Part shown: positions 27,389 to 37,344 of the stretch, piece by piece
How positions within the stretch are numbered: the stretch's first letter is position 1
Layout: every line of letters begins with the position of its first letter
Assembly (NCBI RefSeq): GCF_030209835.1
Contig: NZ_JARVRF010000001.1
Location: 1-64,000 of the forward strand
Source of the DNA: Arthrobacter sp. efr-133-R2A-120
Lineage (GTDB): Bacteria; Actinomycetota; Actinomycetes; Actinomycetales; Micrococcaceae
Length of the DNA stretch: 64,000 nt
Reading direction: 5' to 3'
Translations under genes and position numbers: made by a program
Notes under the pieces: generated by a model
Told to the model about the DNA's origin: nothing
What the model saw: the letters and a program-made list of their open reading frames with translations, nothing else
Database searches by the model: none

Positions 27389-27647
27389 CCAGCTGACCCC
27401 AATGTCGCCCATCCCGAGGCGGCAGCGCCAGGCTCAACAGCGCAGGCCTTGCAGCATCTTCATGCATCCTCGTCGGCAGATCCACTACCGTCCAAGCGGC
27501 CTGAACCACATCCAAACGGCTGATTTGGAGATTACATCAACCTAAAGGCTCATGTTCGTGCTCGGAAGTGGCTACGGTTGTTCTCCTTCAGTGTTGGTTT
27601 GGGTTGTCTATCTGGCCGGCGGTGAGAGTTTCGGTGGTCATGGCGGG

Positions 27648-28772
27648 TCAGCCACGGCGGGTGCCCTGGCAGTGCTGCAGGGTGAGGGCGACTTGCTTTT
27701 CGATCTTCCGGATCCGGGCATGCAGTGGAGGGTGCGAGGCCAGGTACAGGGCACGCAGGCCGCCGGGGCGGTGGTCGTCGAAGCCCAGATACTGCCAGTC
27801 CCGGAAGACGTCGACCAACGCCGGACCATAGCCCAGCTGGACAGCGGTCCGGTCGGCCCGGTACTCGGCCTGGCGGTTCATCGCCGGGGCCAGAATCCAG
27901 GCCAGGGCCAGGAGCACGACGGCGGGCCAGGACGTCTCCCACGCCCAGAAGATGCCGCGTCCGATGCTGATCAACACGAACAGATACACGCTGCCGATGA
28001 AGAGGTACCCGACGAGGGCAACCAGGGCGTTGAGGTAGGAAATGAACCGCAGAATGGCCAGTGCGATGCGCAGCACCAGCCGGGCCAGGCGCCGGAACCA
28101 GTACAGGGGCCGGCTGAACCACCAGGCCAACAGGCCCGGGTACGTGTGCCCGTTCAGGTGGTGACCGAGCTCATGGGCGAGGACAGCGCCCAGATGATCC
28201 CCGCTGTATCGCAACGCGCCCCGGGTGACCGAGACGATGCTTCCGCCCGCTGCGCTGGCGTTCAGATCGTCCGTGTCCTGGATCCAAAGCCGGAACTTTG
28301 CCCGGTCGCCGATACCGGCCCGCCTCAGGACCTCATGCCAGGAGTACTCCATGTGGCGCAGCTCGGCGAGGACCGGCGGCCTGAACAGGAAGAAGGACCG
28401 GGCAAGAAAGGACTGCAGGAACGGCGCGAACCACACGAACCCTAGGAGGAACCACAGCGCAGCGGCCCCGAACGGCGCCCACTGGGTCCACGCCGGCTTG
28501 CTGGGGACATATCCCAGGACCAGGGAGATCACCAGGACGACGATTCCCAGACCCGCCAGCAGGGAGGGCACCATGGCCACCAGCTGCACCAGTACCGTCC
28601 AGTCGACGCCGCGGCGCCGGCGTTTCACCGCCGCCGATGTTTCGGAGCTGTTGTCCATGTTCATCCGGGCCCCCGATAAGCCGCGTGGTTTCGTAATCCC
28701 GTCGTGACCGGCACCCTGGTGCCCGGTACCGACATTGCTTCTTCCGTGGTCAGCCACCGAGGTGGTGTTCAT
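27648..28772 (-). CDS. M48-family membrane metalloprotease
   Basis: 374-residue HtpX/M48 peptidase. The zinc motif HELGHHLNGH lies near residues 193-202 and the third ligand region NRQAEYRADRTAVQLG near 308-323. Membrane helices lie at about 55-80, 95-115, 225-280 and 290-305, so the active site faces the cytoplasm or membrane interface. The ATG at 28772 has an AAAGGA site and starts ten bases after the preceding stop. Last gene of the conjugation operon; it may process or quality-control the transfer machinery. Confidence 0.88.
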   Translation of the reverse strand: MNTTSVADHGRSNVGTGHQGAGHDGITKPRGLSGARMNMDNSSETSAAVKRRRRGVDWTVLVQLVAMVPSLLAGLGIVVLVISLVLGYVPSKPAWTQWAPFGAAALWFLLGFVWFAPFLQSFLARSFFLFRPPVLAELRHMEYSWHEVLRRAGIGDRAKFRLWIQDTDDLNASAAGGSIVSVTRGALRYSGDHLGAVLAHELGHHLNGHTYPGLLAWWFSRPLYWFRRLARLVLRIALAILRFISYLNALVALVGYLFIGSVYLFVLISIGRGIFWAWETSWPAVVLLALAWILAPAMNRQAEYRADRTAVQLGYGPALVDVFRDWQYLGFDDHRPGGLRALYLASHPPLHARIRKIEKQVALTLQHCQGTRRG

Positions 28773-28782
28773 GTGGGTTCCT

Positions 28783-29460
28783 TTACTCTTCCTGTCCGAG
28801 GGTGTTGAGGAATTCGTCGAATCCGTTGTCGGTGGAGGGTGTCTGCTGGGGGCGGGGGTCTTTGTGGCCGTTGATGCAGTTCACCATCCCCCATTGCCTT
28901 TTGGTGATCCGGTCGAAGGTGGGCCAGAGGATCCGCTCGTGCCAGTACGCCGGGGCATCCAACGGAGTCGTGTGGCCGTAGTAGGCGGCACGCCAGGCGA
29001 CCCAGACGCCGGTGAGTTCTTCCACGACGGGCGCGTGCCGGTACCAGCAGCCGGGGATCCTTGAATCGGCTGCGACGCCGTACCGGTCGTTGTACCAGTC
29101 CACCCATTCGCGCAGCTCGGTCAGGAGTTTCGCCGCGGCGGAACCGTTGAGGTGCTTCCAGTTCCACGGGGCCGGCTTGCCCTTGGGCGGGTTCGCCAGC
29201 AGGTCCGCCACAACCCCGGCGAGTTCGTTGACGTCCGTGCGGAGCACGCCGATCCGCCCGTCGTGCTCCAGGAGCAGTTCTTCCGGGGACGGGAGCACCC
29301 CGTCAGCGTCGACGCCCGCCGGACCATCCTCCACAGGACGCCGGTCCGGCGGTATTCCCCGCCCTGGGCCCGGGCCTTCGTCGTCAAACGGCGGTGTCGT
29401 CTCTTCCGGTGCCGGTTCGTCATCAGGGAGGGGACCGCCGTCGTACGGGTCCTGGATCAC
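28783..29460 (-). CDS. DUF4913-like protein of the conjugation operon
   Basis: 225-residue soluble protein. Residues 1-~60 are acidic and Pro-rich; ~110-205 form a Trp/Tyr-rich domain with LREWVDWYNDRYG, CWYRHAPVVEELTGVWVAWR and APAYWHERILWPTFDRI, matching my recollection of DUF4913, which is common next to TraG-like genes in actinobacterial plasmids. Its start overlaps the TraG stop by ATGA. Function unknown; a coupling-protein partner is plausible. Confidence 0.7.
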   Translation of the reverse strand: MIQDPYDGGPLPDDEPAPEETTPPFDDEGPGPGRGIPPDRRPVEDGPAGVDADGVLPSPEELLLEHDGRIGVLRTDVNELAGVVADLLANPPKGKPAPWNWKHLNGSAAAKLLTELREWVDWYNDRYGVAADSRIPGCWYRHAPVVEELTGVWVAWRAAYYGHTTPLDAPAYWHERILWPTFDRITKRQWGMVNCINGHKDPRPQQTPSTDNGFDEFLNTLGQEE

Positions 29461-31148
29461 GCGCTGATCCTTCCGGTCATCCGCTCGACGGCTTTGCGGT
29501 CCTGGGCGATCTGCTCACCGTCGGGCCGGTCCCAGTACGGGATCAGGTCAACGACGGCGGGCCGGAGGTTGGAGTAATGCATGAACCCCTGGCCCCTGTC
29601 GAGCTGCTGGATCTGGTGGGCCAGGATCACCGGACGCTCTTCCTCGCTGATGGTGGTGGAGGTGCCCGTGCGGCCCCTGGACGTGGACGTACGGGTCTTT
29701 GTGGTGGGGCCGGCTGCTTTGGCAATGGATTCGAGTTCGTCGATTTCTTCCAGCCCGGGAAGGAACATCCGGATCGAGGAGGTGCCGCGGATGGCTTTGG
29801 CGCCTTCGACGCCCCAGCGCGCCCGGTTCTGTGCGAAGGACTGGCTGAAGCCGACGATCCGGATCCCGCGGCCGCCGGAGTCCGAAAGCGCCGCCGCCAT
29901 CTTCGGGAACGCGGCCACGTTCGGCGCTTCGTCCAGGACCATGGTGAACACCGGCCAGAGCCGGCCACCGGCACGGCCTTGGGAGATCTTCTGGGCCTTG
30001 CGGAAGATGTGGTCGGCGAACATGGTCACGAGCGGGGCGACCGGGGAGTCTTCCCCGTCGGTGACCAGGTGCAGGGTGTTCGCGCCGGCAAGGAATGTTT
30101 CCACGTCGAACCCTTCACCCTGTTCGGGTGTGAGGAAGCGCAGCGCCTTGGGCGAGGACAACGGCTCCAGCAGCCCGGCCAGGGTTTCCTGGATCGAGTC
30201 CACGGTTTCTCCGGCCCGGGAAGAGGTCAGCGCTTGCAAACGGGCGGCGAACGCGGCCGGTGCTCCGTGCTCGCGCAGGATCTCCATCGGCTCAGGGTCG
30301 GAGAAGTTGTTGGACCAGCGCACGACGTCTTCGATGTCTCCGCCGTCCAGTGCCGCAGCGTGCAGGAAGCGGCCGAGCACGGCCGCGGCCTTGCTGTTGA
30401 ACCAGTCGCCGTTCTTCACATCCCCCATGGGCTGTGCCCCGGCCCAGGCCTTGCCGCGGGCCAGGGCTTCATCAGGGTCCTCGCAGCCGGCCACCGGATC
30501 CCAGCTGATCGACTGGGGCCACCCGGAAGTGTCCTGCAGGTCGAACACTTCGACGGTGCCCTGTTGCCGGCGGCGCAGGGCCGTGAGCTGCAGCAGGTCG
30601 ATCTTCGTCGAGGTGGTCAGCACCGGGCCGGGGGCATCGACGACGATGCCGACTGCCAGCCACAGGGTCTTGCCTGATCGCTGGGGCGCGTAGACCCACA
30701 TCGAGTCTTCGTGCTGGACGTACAGGACGTCCCCGTCCAGCTTGCACAGGGCCACGATGATGTCTTCCTCGGAGGCGTCCTCGGGCAAGGTGAGTGCCTG
30801 CCGGGCCTGCTTCAGGGCTGCTTTGCGGCCCATCCGGTGTTCCAGGTCCTTGTACCGGGGAAGGCCGTTGTCTTCAGGCTTCGCGCCGAAGACTGTCATG
30901 GACAACCAGAGAGCCCCAAGGAACGCGGCCAGGAGCAGGACAACCAGGATCCAGGTGGATGCCGCCGGGTATTGGAAGCGGCCGGCCCTGACGGTTGTGC
31001 CCAAATCCGCCGGGTTCCAGGAGATCGTGCCGGTGGGTGTGAAGACCTCCCCGAGCTGTAAGGCCAGAAAGGCGCAGAGCAGCAGGACGGCCGCACTGCC
31101 GGCCAGGATCCGGATCAGAATCGTTTCGGACGAAACCGGTTTGCTCAT
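29457..31148 (-). CDS. TraG/VirD4-type conjugative coupling ATPase
   Basis: 563-residue inner-membrane ATPase that links the DNA substrate to the type IV channel. Two N-terminal membrane helices (about residues 10-30 and 65-85) precede the nucleotide-binding domain with Walker A APQRSGKTLW (~154-163) and Walker B VLDEAPNVAAF (~408-418), and a C-terminal SQSFAQ motif. The start at 31148 overlaps the VirB4 stop by ATGA; a much longer N-terminus in the same frame lacks support. Confidence 0.9.
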   Translation of the reverse strand: MSKPVSSETILIRILAGSAAVLLLCAFLALQLGEVFTPTGTISWNPADLGTTVRAGRFQYPAASTWILVVLLLAAFLGALWLSMTVFGAKPEDNGLPRYKDLEHRMGRKAALKQARQALTLPEDASEEDIIVALCKLDGDVLYVQHEDSMWVYAPQRSGKTLWLAVGIVVDAPGPVLTTSTKIDLLQLTALRRRQQGTVEVFDLQDTSGWPQSISWDPVAGCEDPDEALARGKAWAGAQPMGDVKNGDWFNSKAAAVLGRFLHAAALDGGDIEDVVRWSNNFSDPEPMEILREHGAPAAFAARLQALTSSRAGETVDSIQETLAGLLEPLSSPKALRFLTPEQGEGFDVETFLAGANTLHLVTDGEDSPVAPLVTMFADHIFRKAQKISQGRAGGRLWPVFTMVLDEAPNVAAFPKMAAALSDSGGRGIRIVGFSQSFAQNRARWGVEGAKAIRGTSSIRMFLPGLEEIDELESIAKAAGPTTKTRTSTSRGRTGTSTTISEEERPVILAHQIQQLDRGQGFMHYSNLRPAVVDLIPYWDRPDGEQIAQDRKAVERMTGRISA

Positions 31149-32827
31149 GCGACGTTCTCCTCTTCCCGTTCGGTGAGTGCCTGGACGAGGTCCAGGGTCG
31201 CTGCGGACTTCATGGCCTTGTCCGTGTCGGTCAGGGCCACCTCGAGCGGACTGCGCAGGTGAATGGCCACAAACGGATCCAAGGAGCCGACCTTCATCAG
31301 GCACGTGGCCTTCTGCAGCTTGCCGATGTCGTCCGCGGACCCGGGCGGGAGGTTGAACAGCCTGGCACAGGCCACGGCGTCTTCGCGCTTGCCCTGCTTG
31401 TAGAGGAACACCGTTCCGCATTCCTTGAGCATCGCGATCGCCGGACTGTCCTGGGGAATGTCGGAGATGTGGTGGAACGCGAACTGGCAGGAGAGCGACA
31501 AGGCGCGGGAGAGCTTGGTGTTGCGGCGGGTGACCTTCGCGACCGAGCCCTGCACGGTGTGCCAGGCTTCCTCGATCAGCAGAGTGGTGGGTACTGGTGT
31601 CTTTTGCCGGTACAGGGTGTTCGCCAGCCAGGTGTTGATGATCGTCATGACCAAGGGCAGGGCCGGGCCGTCTTCGGGGAGCAGGGACACGTCAAAGACC
31701 GTGAGCCCGCCACTGAGTTCGATGTCCGGGCTGGTCGGCCCGTCGATCAGCCCGGCCAGGTCATCTTCGATCATGCGTTCGAGCTCGAACGCCGGATCCA
31801 GTCCCCACTCCTTCAGCTGCTCCACCGTCAGGTTCGCGTCCGCAGCCGCCGACGCATCCGGGGCGTAGAGGGCCGCCAGCACATCCCGGATGTCCGCGTC
31901 CCGTCCCGTTCCGCGGACGGAGGCCAGCGCCTGCCGGTGCGCCATGCGCACAGCCTTGCCCTCCTTGGGCGTCAAGCGGCGTTCCAGGGCTTCCTCGGTG
32001 ACGGCGCGCAGCAGCATCGACTGCCCGGCCGGGGTCTCGGCCGCCGTCCCGCTGTCGTGGTCCTCTTCATCCAGGCGGGCCGCGATCCGTGGATCCAGGA
32101 TGTTGATCCGGGATCCGCCGCCGCCGATCCGGAACTTCACCGGCGTCACGCCCAGGGCCCTGGCCAGCGGAGTGTATTCACCGGCTCTGATGTCCAGCTG
32201 GTACTTCTTGTCGATGACCACGATGCGCCGGCCCAGGATCAGCTGGCGCAGCACGCCCCAGGTCTTCATCGCCGAGGACTTTCCCTGCCCCAGATCGCCG
32301 ATGTAGCAGACGTTCGGGGACTCCAGGGTTTCGCCGTAGGAGCTGAAGACATCGTGGACGATCATCCATCCGGACCCGGCGTCCACCCCGAACAGCAGCC
32401 CCCGGTGCGATGTCGGGGGCGACGCGATGGCCATGTGCGCGAATTCCATCTGCCGGGTCGAGGACAGGATCCCCGGGGCGGCCGGATCGTAGTACCCGAG
32501 CGTGGAAGCGAACTTCCATGCCCGCTCATGGTGCCAGCGGAGAGGAGTGTTGGACGCGTCCAGCTCGGCCCGCTCCCTGGCGGCGGCCTCCTTCCGGGCG
32601 CGCTTCTTCGCCGCCTTGCCGTTCTGTGTCGTTTTGGCGTTCCTGGCCCGTTCCAGGCCCTCGGCGGTCAGGTGCGCGGCATGGTTTTGTCCGGCCTGGG
32701 TTTCTGCCCGGGCGGCCGCGCGGATGCTGCGCCGGGACTTCCTGGCAACAGCCCACGGCAGCGAGAACCGTTTGAGCGCGGCGGTGGTTCCCGCGTCCGG
32801 CCGGGGTGTGGTGTCGGTGATGTTCAT
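31145..32827 (-). CDS. VirB4-like conjugation ATPase
   Basis: 560-residue AAA+ ATPase powering type IV secretion. An Arg/Lys/Ala-rich N-terminal segment of about 90 residues is followed by the ATPase domain: Walker A GDLGQGKSSAMK (~174-185), VIDKKYQLDIRAGEY, and Walker B-like TLLIEEAWH with an EE pair. It overlaps both neighbours by ATGA. The Walker A keeps Lys and Ser, consistent with activity. Confidence 0.9.
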   Translation of the reverse strand: MNITDTTPRPDAGTTAALKRFSLPWAVARKSRRSIRAAARAETQAGQNHAAHLTAEGLERARNAKTTQNGKAAKKRARKEAAARERAELDASNTPLRWHHERAWKFASTLGYYDPAAPGILSSTRQMEFAHMAIASPPTSHRGLLFGVDAGSGWMIVHDVFSSYGETLESPNVCYIGDLGQGKSSAMKTWGVLRQLILGRRIVVIDKKYQLDIRAGEYTPLARALGVTPVKFRIGGGGSRINILDPRIAARLDEEDHDSGTAAETPAGQSMLLRAVTEEALERRLTPKEGKAVRMAHRQALASVRGTGRDADIRDVLAALYAPDASAAADANLTVEQLKEWGLDPAFELERMIEDDLAGLIDGPTSPDIELSGGLTVFDVSLLPEDGPALPLVMTIINTWLANTLYRQKTPVPTTLLIEEAWHTVQGSVAKVTRRNTKLSRALSLSCQFAFHHISDIPQDSPAIAMLKECGTVFLYKQGKREDAVACARLFNLPPGSADDIGKLQKATCLMKVGSLDPFVAIHLRSPLEVALTDTDKAMKSAATLDLVQALTEREEENVA

Positions 32828-34389
32828 CGGATCCCCCTGGTGAAAGGCATGGTGGTGATCAGGGCCAGATCATTGCGTTGATCCAGCCAGTCGATTTGTT
32901 CGATCCCGGCATCGGCGGCCGCGGCCTCGATGATGTCGGCGGTGCCCAGGATCTCGTCCTCGTGCTCGACCGAGTAGGAGATGTACAGGCCGTAGGCGGC
33001 GCCGTGGTGCCCGGAGCCGGGTTTCAGGTCCAGGAGACGCTGGTGGGAAGCGTTGAGCAGGACCTCCTCGCTGCCGTCGGTCACGACACCGGATTTGGCG
33101 ACCTGTTTGCCCCGGGCCCGGTCCATGGCCGCGTGTGAGCGGGCCTTTCCGCGGGCCGCCCGCGCGTCCTGGAGTTCGATGACCACGGACACGCTGTGGA
33201 CCACGGCCGGCTGGATTCCGCTGATCACGGCCTTCAAGGCCTGGACGGGGATTGCCTCGGGGCTGAACGCAGTGGCCGGGACATACCCGGTGCGGGTGTG
33301 CCAGGAACCGTTCACGATGACCGAATGGGGCGAGGATGCGCCGTCCAGGTGCTGCCAGCAGTCCATCAGGTCCGCGCCGGTGGTGTCGTCAATGTCGAAG
33401 CCCGGGTCCTGCAGGTGACGCAGCAACGCCGCCATGTTTTCAGCCCCCAAGGGCCGGAAGGCCTGAACGGAGCCCATCATCTCGGCCTGGGACATCGCCG
33501 AGCGGACTTCCTGGTAAATGGCCTTGCCGTATCCGAGATCTCCCGGGCCAACGGCGCGGGCCTTGCGGGAGAGTTTCTCCGAGACCGGGATCCGGAACGT
33601 CTCGTAGCTGCGGTGCTGCTCAGCCCTGGACTGTACAAGATCGCACAACTCTCCATAGGACTTCAACAACACCTTCGGGACCCCGGCAGGGATGCGCCGG
33701 TGGATCCACAACAGGTGATCCGCGGAGTCCACCGGCACCGCCCGGGCAAGGGACTGGACATGGCTGACCAGGTGCTGCCGGCGTGCCAGCCGGGAGAGCA
33801 TCAGCCCGTGCGCGATGTGCCCGGCATCTTCGCGGTGTTCTTCGCGGATCCCCGAGCTCGTGCCCAGCGTCTCCAAGGTCACCGTGTAGTAGGGCTTCTT
33901 GATCTTGCCCTGGTGACGGAAAATCACCATCGGCCCCTCCGGGGAGGCGTACACGAAATGCCGCACGTTACCGACCATCAACGGTGCGTTGTTCCGGTGC
34001 CGGAGAGGAATATCGATCATGCCGTGCTCGTCGGCCTCTTCCCGCCGGGACTTCGGGGCCTTCACGCGCCGGGTCTGCGGGCGGTCCTTCACCGGGGTGA
34101 AGTTCACGGTGCCCTTGCGCCGGCGATGCTTCCGGTGCCGGGCCTCCACGAACAACGCCCCCAGGGACCGGTCCCCGGAGAACTTGTTCGGCGTCGTCAA
34201 CACAACACCGGCCAGCAGCACCGCCGCCGCGCCCAGCAGCGAAAGCACCGAGATCGGCCCGGCCGAGAGCAACACCATGACCGTGACGAGGACAGCGACG
34301 CCCAGGCCCGCCCATTCCGGAGGCGTCCGCTTGCCGCCGAACAACCCGCGGCCGCCGACCTCACCGCCGATAACCACCATCCGTGCCAT
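32824..34389 (-). CDS. SCO6880 family conjugation protein
   Basis: 521-residue protein of the SCO6880 type, a marker of actinobacterial conjugation loci. Two N-terminal membrane helices (about 27-65, VLVTVMVLLSAGPISVLSLL) are PrgI/VirB3-like; the remainder is a long soluble domain with SHVQSLARAVPVDSADHLLW and ending in FTRGIR. It probably works with VirB4 at the inner membrane. Overlaps the VirB4 gene by ATGA. Confidence 0.85.
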   Translation of the reverse strand: MARMVVIGGEVGGRGLFGGKRTPPEWAGLGVAVLVTVMVLLSAGPISVLSLLGAAAVLLAGVVLTTPNKFSGDRSLGALFVEARHRKHRRRKGTVNFTPVKDRPQTRRVKAPKSRREEADEHGMIDIPLRHRNNAPLMVGNVRHFVYASPEGPMVIFRHQGKIKKPYYTVTLETLGTSSGIREEHREDAGHIAHGLMLSRLARRQHLVSHVQSLARAVPVDSADHLLWIHRRIPAGVPKVLLKSYGELCDLVQSRAEQHRSYETFRIPVSEKLSRKARAVGPGDLGYGKAIYQEVRSAMSQAEMMGSVQAFRPLGAENMAALLRHLQDPGFDIDDTTGADLMDCWQHLDGASSPHSVIVNGSWHTRTGYVPATAFSPEAIPVQALKAVISGIQPAVVHSVSVVIELQDARAARGKARSHAAMDRARGKQVAKSGVVTDGSEEVLLNASHQRLLDLKPGSGHHGAAYGLYISYSVEHEDEILGTADIIEAAAADAGIEQIDWLDQRNDLALITTMPFTRGIR

Positions 34390-34434
34390 GACCTACCCGC
34401 TTCCCGCTCGAAAAAGAATCATTTTTGGCCGCCG

Positions 34435-36222
34435 TCAGCGGCCGCTGATGTGGTCGGTATCCGGGACCATCGAGCCCGTCGACCGCTTCCCGCGCAGCCC
34501 CGCCTGACGGGCCGTTTCCCGGCCTGCCAGCAGGAACGCCGCCGCCCCTCCCGCCGCGATCTTCCCGGACCCCCGGACCACAGCCCCGGCACCGGACCCC
34601 CGCCCCTGCCCGGCACCGTCCTGTCCGGAGCCGCTCCTGCCGGTCCTGGCATCGCGCTGCAGCTGGCCGAGGTTCCGACCGTCCCCGCCAGACTCCGTTC
34701 CCTGCCCAGATCCGGCCGAGTTCCCGGAAGGGGTGGACGGCGTCGAAGACCCCCTGTTGGTCCCAGGATCAGCGGAACGGTTGTGGGCGATCCGGCGGTT
34801 CCGGATCAGCGCATCAACCCCGGCACCTGCCCCGGCAACCATCGCCGCGCCGGCCACAGACTCACGACCAGCACCCAGACCCGTCGCAGACGAAGGCAGC
34901 AGCGGAACGAACTTGAACAGCAGCGCCGGCGAGAAAGCCAGAAGCAGCATCGCGGACCCGGCCATGAACACACTGGCCGCGTTGACCATCGCATCGTCAG
35001 TACCACCGCCCTGAAAGGCCGGGCGGGTGGAAATGAAAGTGAAGACCGCACCCATCAGCAACACCAGGACCGGTTTGGACAAGCCGATGGCAATCCACAA
35101 GGTGCCGGTCTTGGCCACCCGCTGCCGGTACTCGGGATGGATCATGAAGCCGATCATCACCGCGATACCCACCCCCATCAGGTACAGCGCAAAGGGCTGC
35201 AGGAAGAACATCGCCAGCAGCCCCCACGCGCCCAGGAACAACAGTCCATAGACGACGACCGCGACCAAGGGCCCGAACACGCCGTTGGACTGGTACGAAG
35301 CGAAGCGGGCAATGACCTCCATGAACGTGGCAATATGCCCTGCGGTCCAGCCGGTGAAAGCCTCGGTCAACCCGCTGATCCAGGAATTGAGCTGGTACCC
35401 GATCGCCGGCCCGAACAGCACCAGGATGATCGACAAGGGCCCGTACCAGAACAACGATTTCCGGGCTTCCTCAAGGTCCACGTCCTCGTTGGAGACGTCT
35501 TTCCAGAGCTTGAAGTACATCAGTGCCAGAACGACGATGCCGACGGCCGCGAACGCTGCCCAGGTATTGCGGAACTCGTCATCCATCGACAGGGCAGAGG
35601 TCTTCAGGAGGTTGTTCATCACCTCGTTCGTGGACTTCACCGCCTCGGCCTTGACCGTGTTCGCGAACTTCTCAAACCCGTCCTTCGCGTTCGCAATGAA
35701 CGCCACCGTATCCACCGTGCCCAACACGAACTGCCCGCCCGGAGACAATTGCAACGCCACCCGCGTCGCAGCACCCAACACCGGCAGAAAGTTATTAAGG
35801 GCTTCCGAAGTTGTGCACGATCCGATGGCCGACACGGGAGCTTTGACCTGTGCCAGAGCGGCGCAAAAAGTCTTTCCGTCGTCTTTGGGGTTGAAGGCCA
35901 TGGCCTTCTCCGGGGTCGTCAAGAACGTCTCGTACGCGGCGGCCGCGACCTGCTCACAGTCCGCACCGGTCATGGCAAGGGGCAGCCAGAAATTTCCGCA
36001 GGACATTTTGGCGAGCTGCCTGTTCATGTCGTCGCGGATGGCATTGCGCTGGTCGGCCGGCAGGCTGGCCAGGCGCTTGGCTTGGTCCGCGTTCAGGGTC
36101 TGGCCTACGGCCGGCTGGCCGTCGTCGGCGTGGGCCGCCTGGGCGCCCACCACCCCGAAACACAAAAACACCACCAGGAAGGATGCGACGGCCCTGATGC
36201 GGCTAGCGCGTAGCATTCGCAT
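34435..36222 (-). CDS. VirB6/TrbL-like conjugation membrane protein
   Basis: 595-residue channel protein. The start MRMLRASRIRAVASFLVVFL is a signal peptide; a secreted stretch to about residue 200 has paired Cys; six or more membrane helices follow (for example VGIVVLALMYFKLW and LLAMFFLQPFALYLMGVGIAVMIG), then a Gly/Ser-rich basic tail. ATG 36222 is preferred, with GGGTTGAGT upstream, giving a 20-base overlap with the previous gene. It likely forms the inner-membrane pore. Confidence 0.8.
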   Translation of the reverse strand: MRMLRASRIRAVASFLVVFLCFGVVGAQAAHADDGQPAVGQTLNADQAKRLASLPADQRNAIRDDMNRQLAKMSCGNFWLPLAMTGADCEQVAAAAYETFLTTPEKAMAFNPKDDGKTFCAALAQVKAPVSAIGSCTTSEALNNFLPVLGAATRVALQLSPGGQFVLGTVDTVAFIANAKDGFEKFANTVKAEAVKSTNEVMNNLLKTSALSMDDEFRNTWAAFAAVGIVVLALMYFKLWKDVSNEDVDLEEARKSLFWYGPLSIILVLFGPAIGYQLNSWISGLTEAFTGWTAGHIATFMEVIARFASYQSNGVFGPLVAVVVYGLLFLGAWGLLAMFFLQPFALYLMGVGIAVMIGFMIHPEYRQRVAKTGTLWIAIGLSKPVLVLLMGAVFTFISTRPAFQGGGTDDAMVNAASVFMAGSAMLLLAFSPALLFKFVPLLPSSATGLGAGRESVAGAAMVAGAGAGVDALIRNRRIAHNRSADPGTNRGSSTPSTPSGNSAGSGQGTESGGDGRNLGQLQRDARTGRSGSGQDGAGQGRGSGAGAVVRGSGKIAAGGAAAFLLAGRETARQAGLRGKRSTGSMVPDTDHISGR

Positions 36223-36985
36223 ACTCAACCCACCCCTCACGGCTCTTACCCTGGAACAGCACATCGACATCCTTGGCGGTCAGAACCTGCAACGTCTGCG
36301 TGAAATCCTCGGGCTGCAGCGAGGGACCGGTGTCTTTCAGCCGGCGGCCAATCGTTGGATCGTCAGAAGGCTGGAAGGCATTGGAGTATTTCCAGTCCCC
36401 GTCCCAGGCCAGCTCAATCTCCTGAGTCGCAAATGCCGGCCTGGGCGCGGTTGTCATCTGCGCCCAAAGAGACCCCGTGAAGACCTGCACGAGCGCTGAC
36501 TTATTCGCCTCGCAGGAGACGATCCGGTAGAGGCCGCCGGCCTTCACGTCGAAGCGCTGCAGCCAGCCGCCGTCGAAGCCGGCGTCTTGGTACGCCTTGT
36601 TCGCCGCATTCCCATCGTTCACCTGCATGACAAGGTCCTTCTGCGGGCCGGGGAGGCTGACCTGAACGAGGGCTTTCTTCTGGGTTTCCCAGGTCTTCGC
36701 ATTGAAATCAGCCCGTAGGGGCAGGTAGTTGGCGGCTGCCTGGGCTGCGGAGTCGCAGGATCCGTCGTAGCCGATGGGGGTTTTCCCGTCGGCTGCGGTC
36801 TTCGTCCCTCCCTGGCCGACTGCGAGCTGGGAGACCGGGAAGCCAAGCTTCCCGGACGGCCCAAGACCGGACTGTGGGCTTCCCGGGGCCGGGGAGCCGG
36901 GGCGCAGGCTCATGACCAGCGCCGAGGCGACAGCGGCGACGATGACAATGGCCACGGCGATCAGGAGTTTCCAACGTCCGCGCAC
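36203..36985 (-). CDS. Membrane-anchored conjugation-operon protein
   Basis: 260-residue protein starting with GTG. One membrane helix (residues ~7-28, LLIAVAIVIVAAVASALVM), a Pro/Gly/Ser linker, then an extracytoplasmic domain of about 200 residues with paired Cys. Size and topology are TcpC/VirB8-like, but no motif proves it. The stop overlaps the next gene. Confidence 0.65.
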   Translation of the reverse strand: MRGRWKLLIAVAIVIVAAVASALVMSLRPGSPAPGSPQSGLGPSGKLGFPVSQLAVGQGGTKTAADGKTPIGYDGSCDSAAQAAANYLPLRADFNAKTWETQKKALVQVSLPGPQKDLVMQVNDGNAANKAYQDAGFDGGWLQRFDVKAGGLYRIVSCEANKSALVQVFTGSLWAQMTTAPRPAFATQEIELAWDGDWKYSNAFQPSDDPTIGRRLKDTGPSLQPEDFTQTLQVLTAKDVDVLFQGKSREGWVEYANATR

Positions 36986-36988
36986 CGA

Positions 36989-37333
36989 CTATCCCCCGAT
37001 CGCGCCAACGAGCGCCAGGATGAAGCCTAGGATCACGCCTGCCCCGGCCGTGCAACCAAACGCGATCGCGGTCTTCTTGGCCCCGTCGGCACCATCGGCA
37101 ATGTCATCGGTGTGCCCGCGCTTGCGGGCGATGCCCCACTTGGCCAGGTTCCACAGGAACGCCCCGGCGACCAGGACCAAGGCAAGGCCCCAGATGCCGC
37201 CGATGATGAGGGAAGCGGCGTTTTTGAACTTCACGCCGAACACGTCGAAGTTCGGCTTCGTCCAATCCAGGGGGTTGTCTACGAAGGGCACCGCGGAGCG
37301 GATGATGATCTCGGATTTCAAGGCAGTGAACAT
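36989..37333 (-). CDS. Small two-helix membrane protein, pilin/VirB2-like candidate
   Basis: 114-residue protein with two hydrophobic helices (about 40-65, IIGGIWGLALVLVAGAFLWNL, and 88-112, a Gly/Ala/Leu-rich one) separated by a short basic loop. Such size and topology recall VirB2/TrbC pilins, though no signal peptide is obvious. Located between the MinD-like ATPase and the anchored protein. Confidence 0.6.
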   Translation of the reverse strand: MFTALKSEIIIRSAVPFVDNPLDWTKPNFDVFGVKFKNAASLIIGGIWGLALVLVAGAFLWNLAKWGIARKRGHTDDIADGADGAKKTAIAFGCTAGAGVILGFILALVGAIGG

Positions 37334-37344
37334 GGGCTTCTTTC

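Noticed and set aside
29394..30693. Two overlapping plus-strand frames of about 400 residues
   Set aside because: Antisense to the TraG gene; no motifs.
31259..32881. 540-residue frame on the plus strand
   Set aside because: Antisense to the VirB4 gene, which has clear ATPase motifs; composition is shadow-like.
33196..36213. 1005-residue frame on the plus strand
   Set aside because: It is antisense to the SCO6880 and VirB6-like genes and has Arg/Gln/His/Pro-rich composition typical of a high-GC shadow frame.
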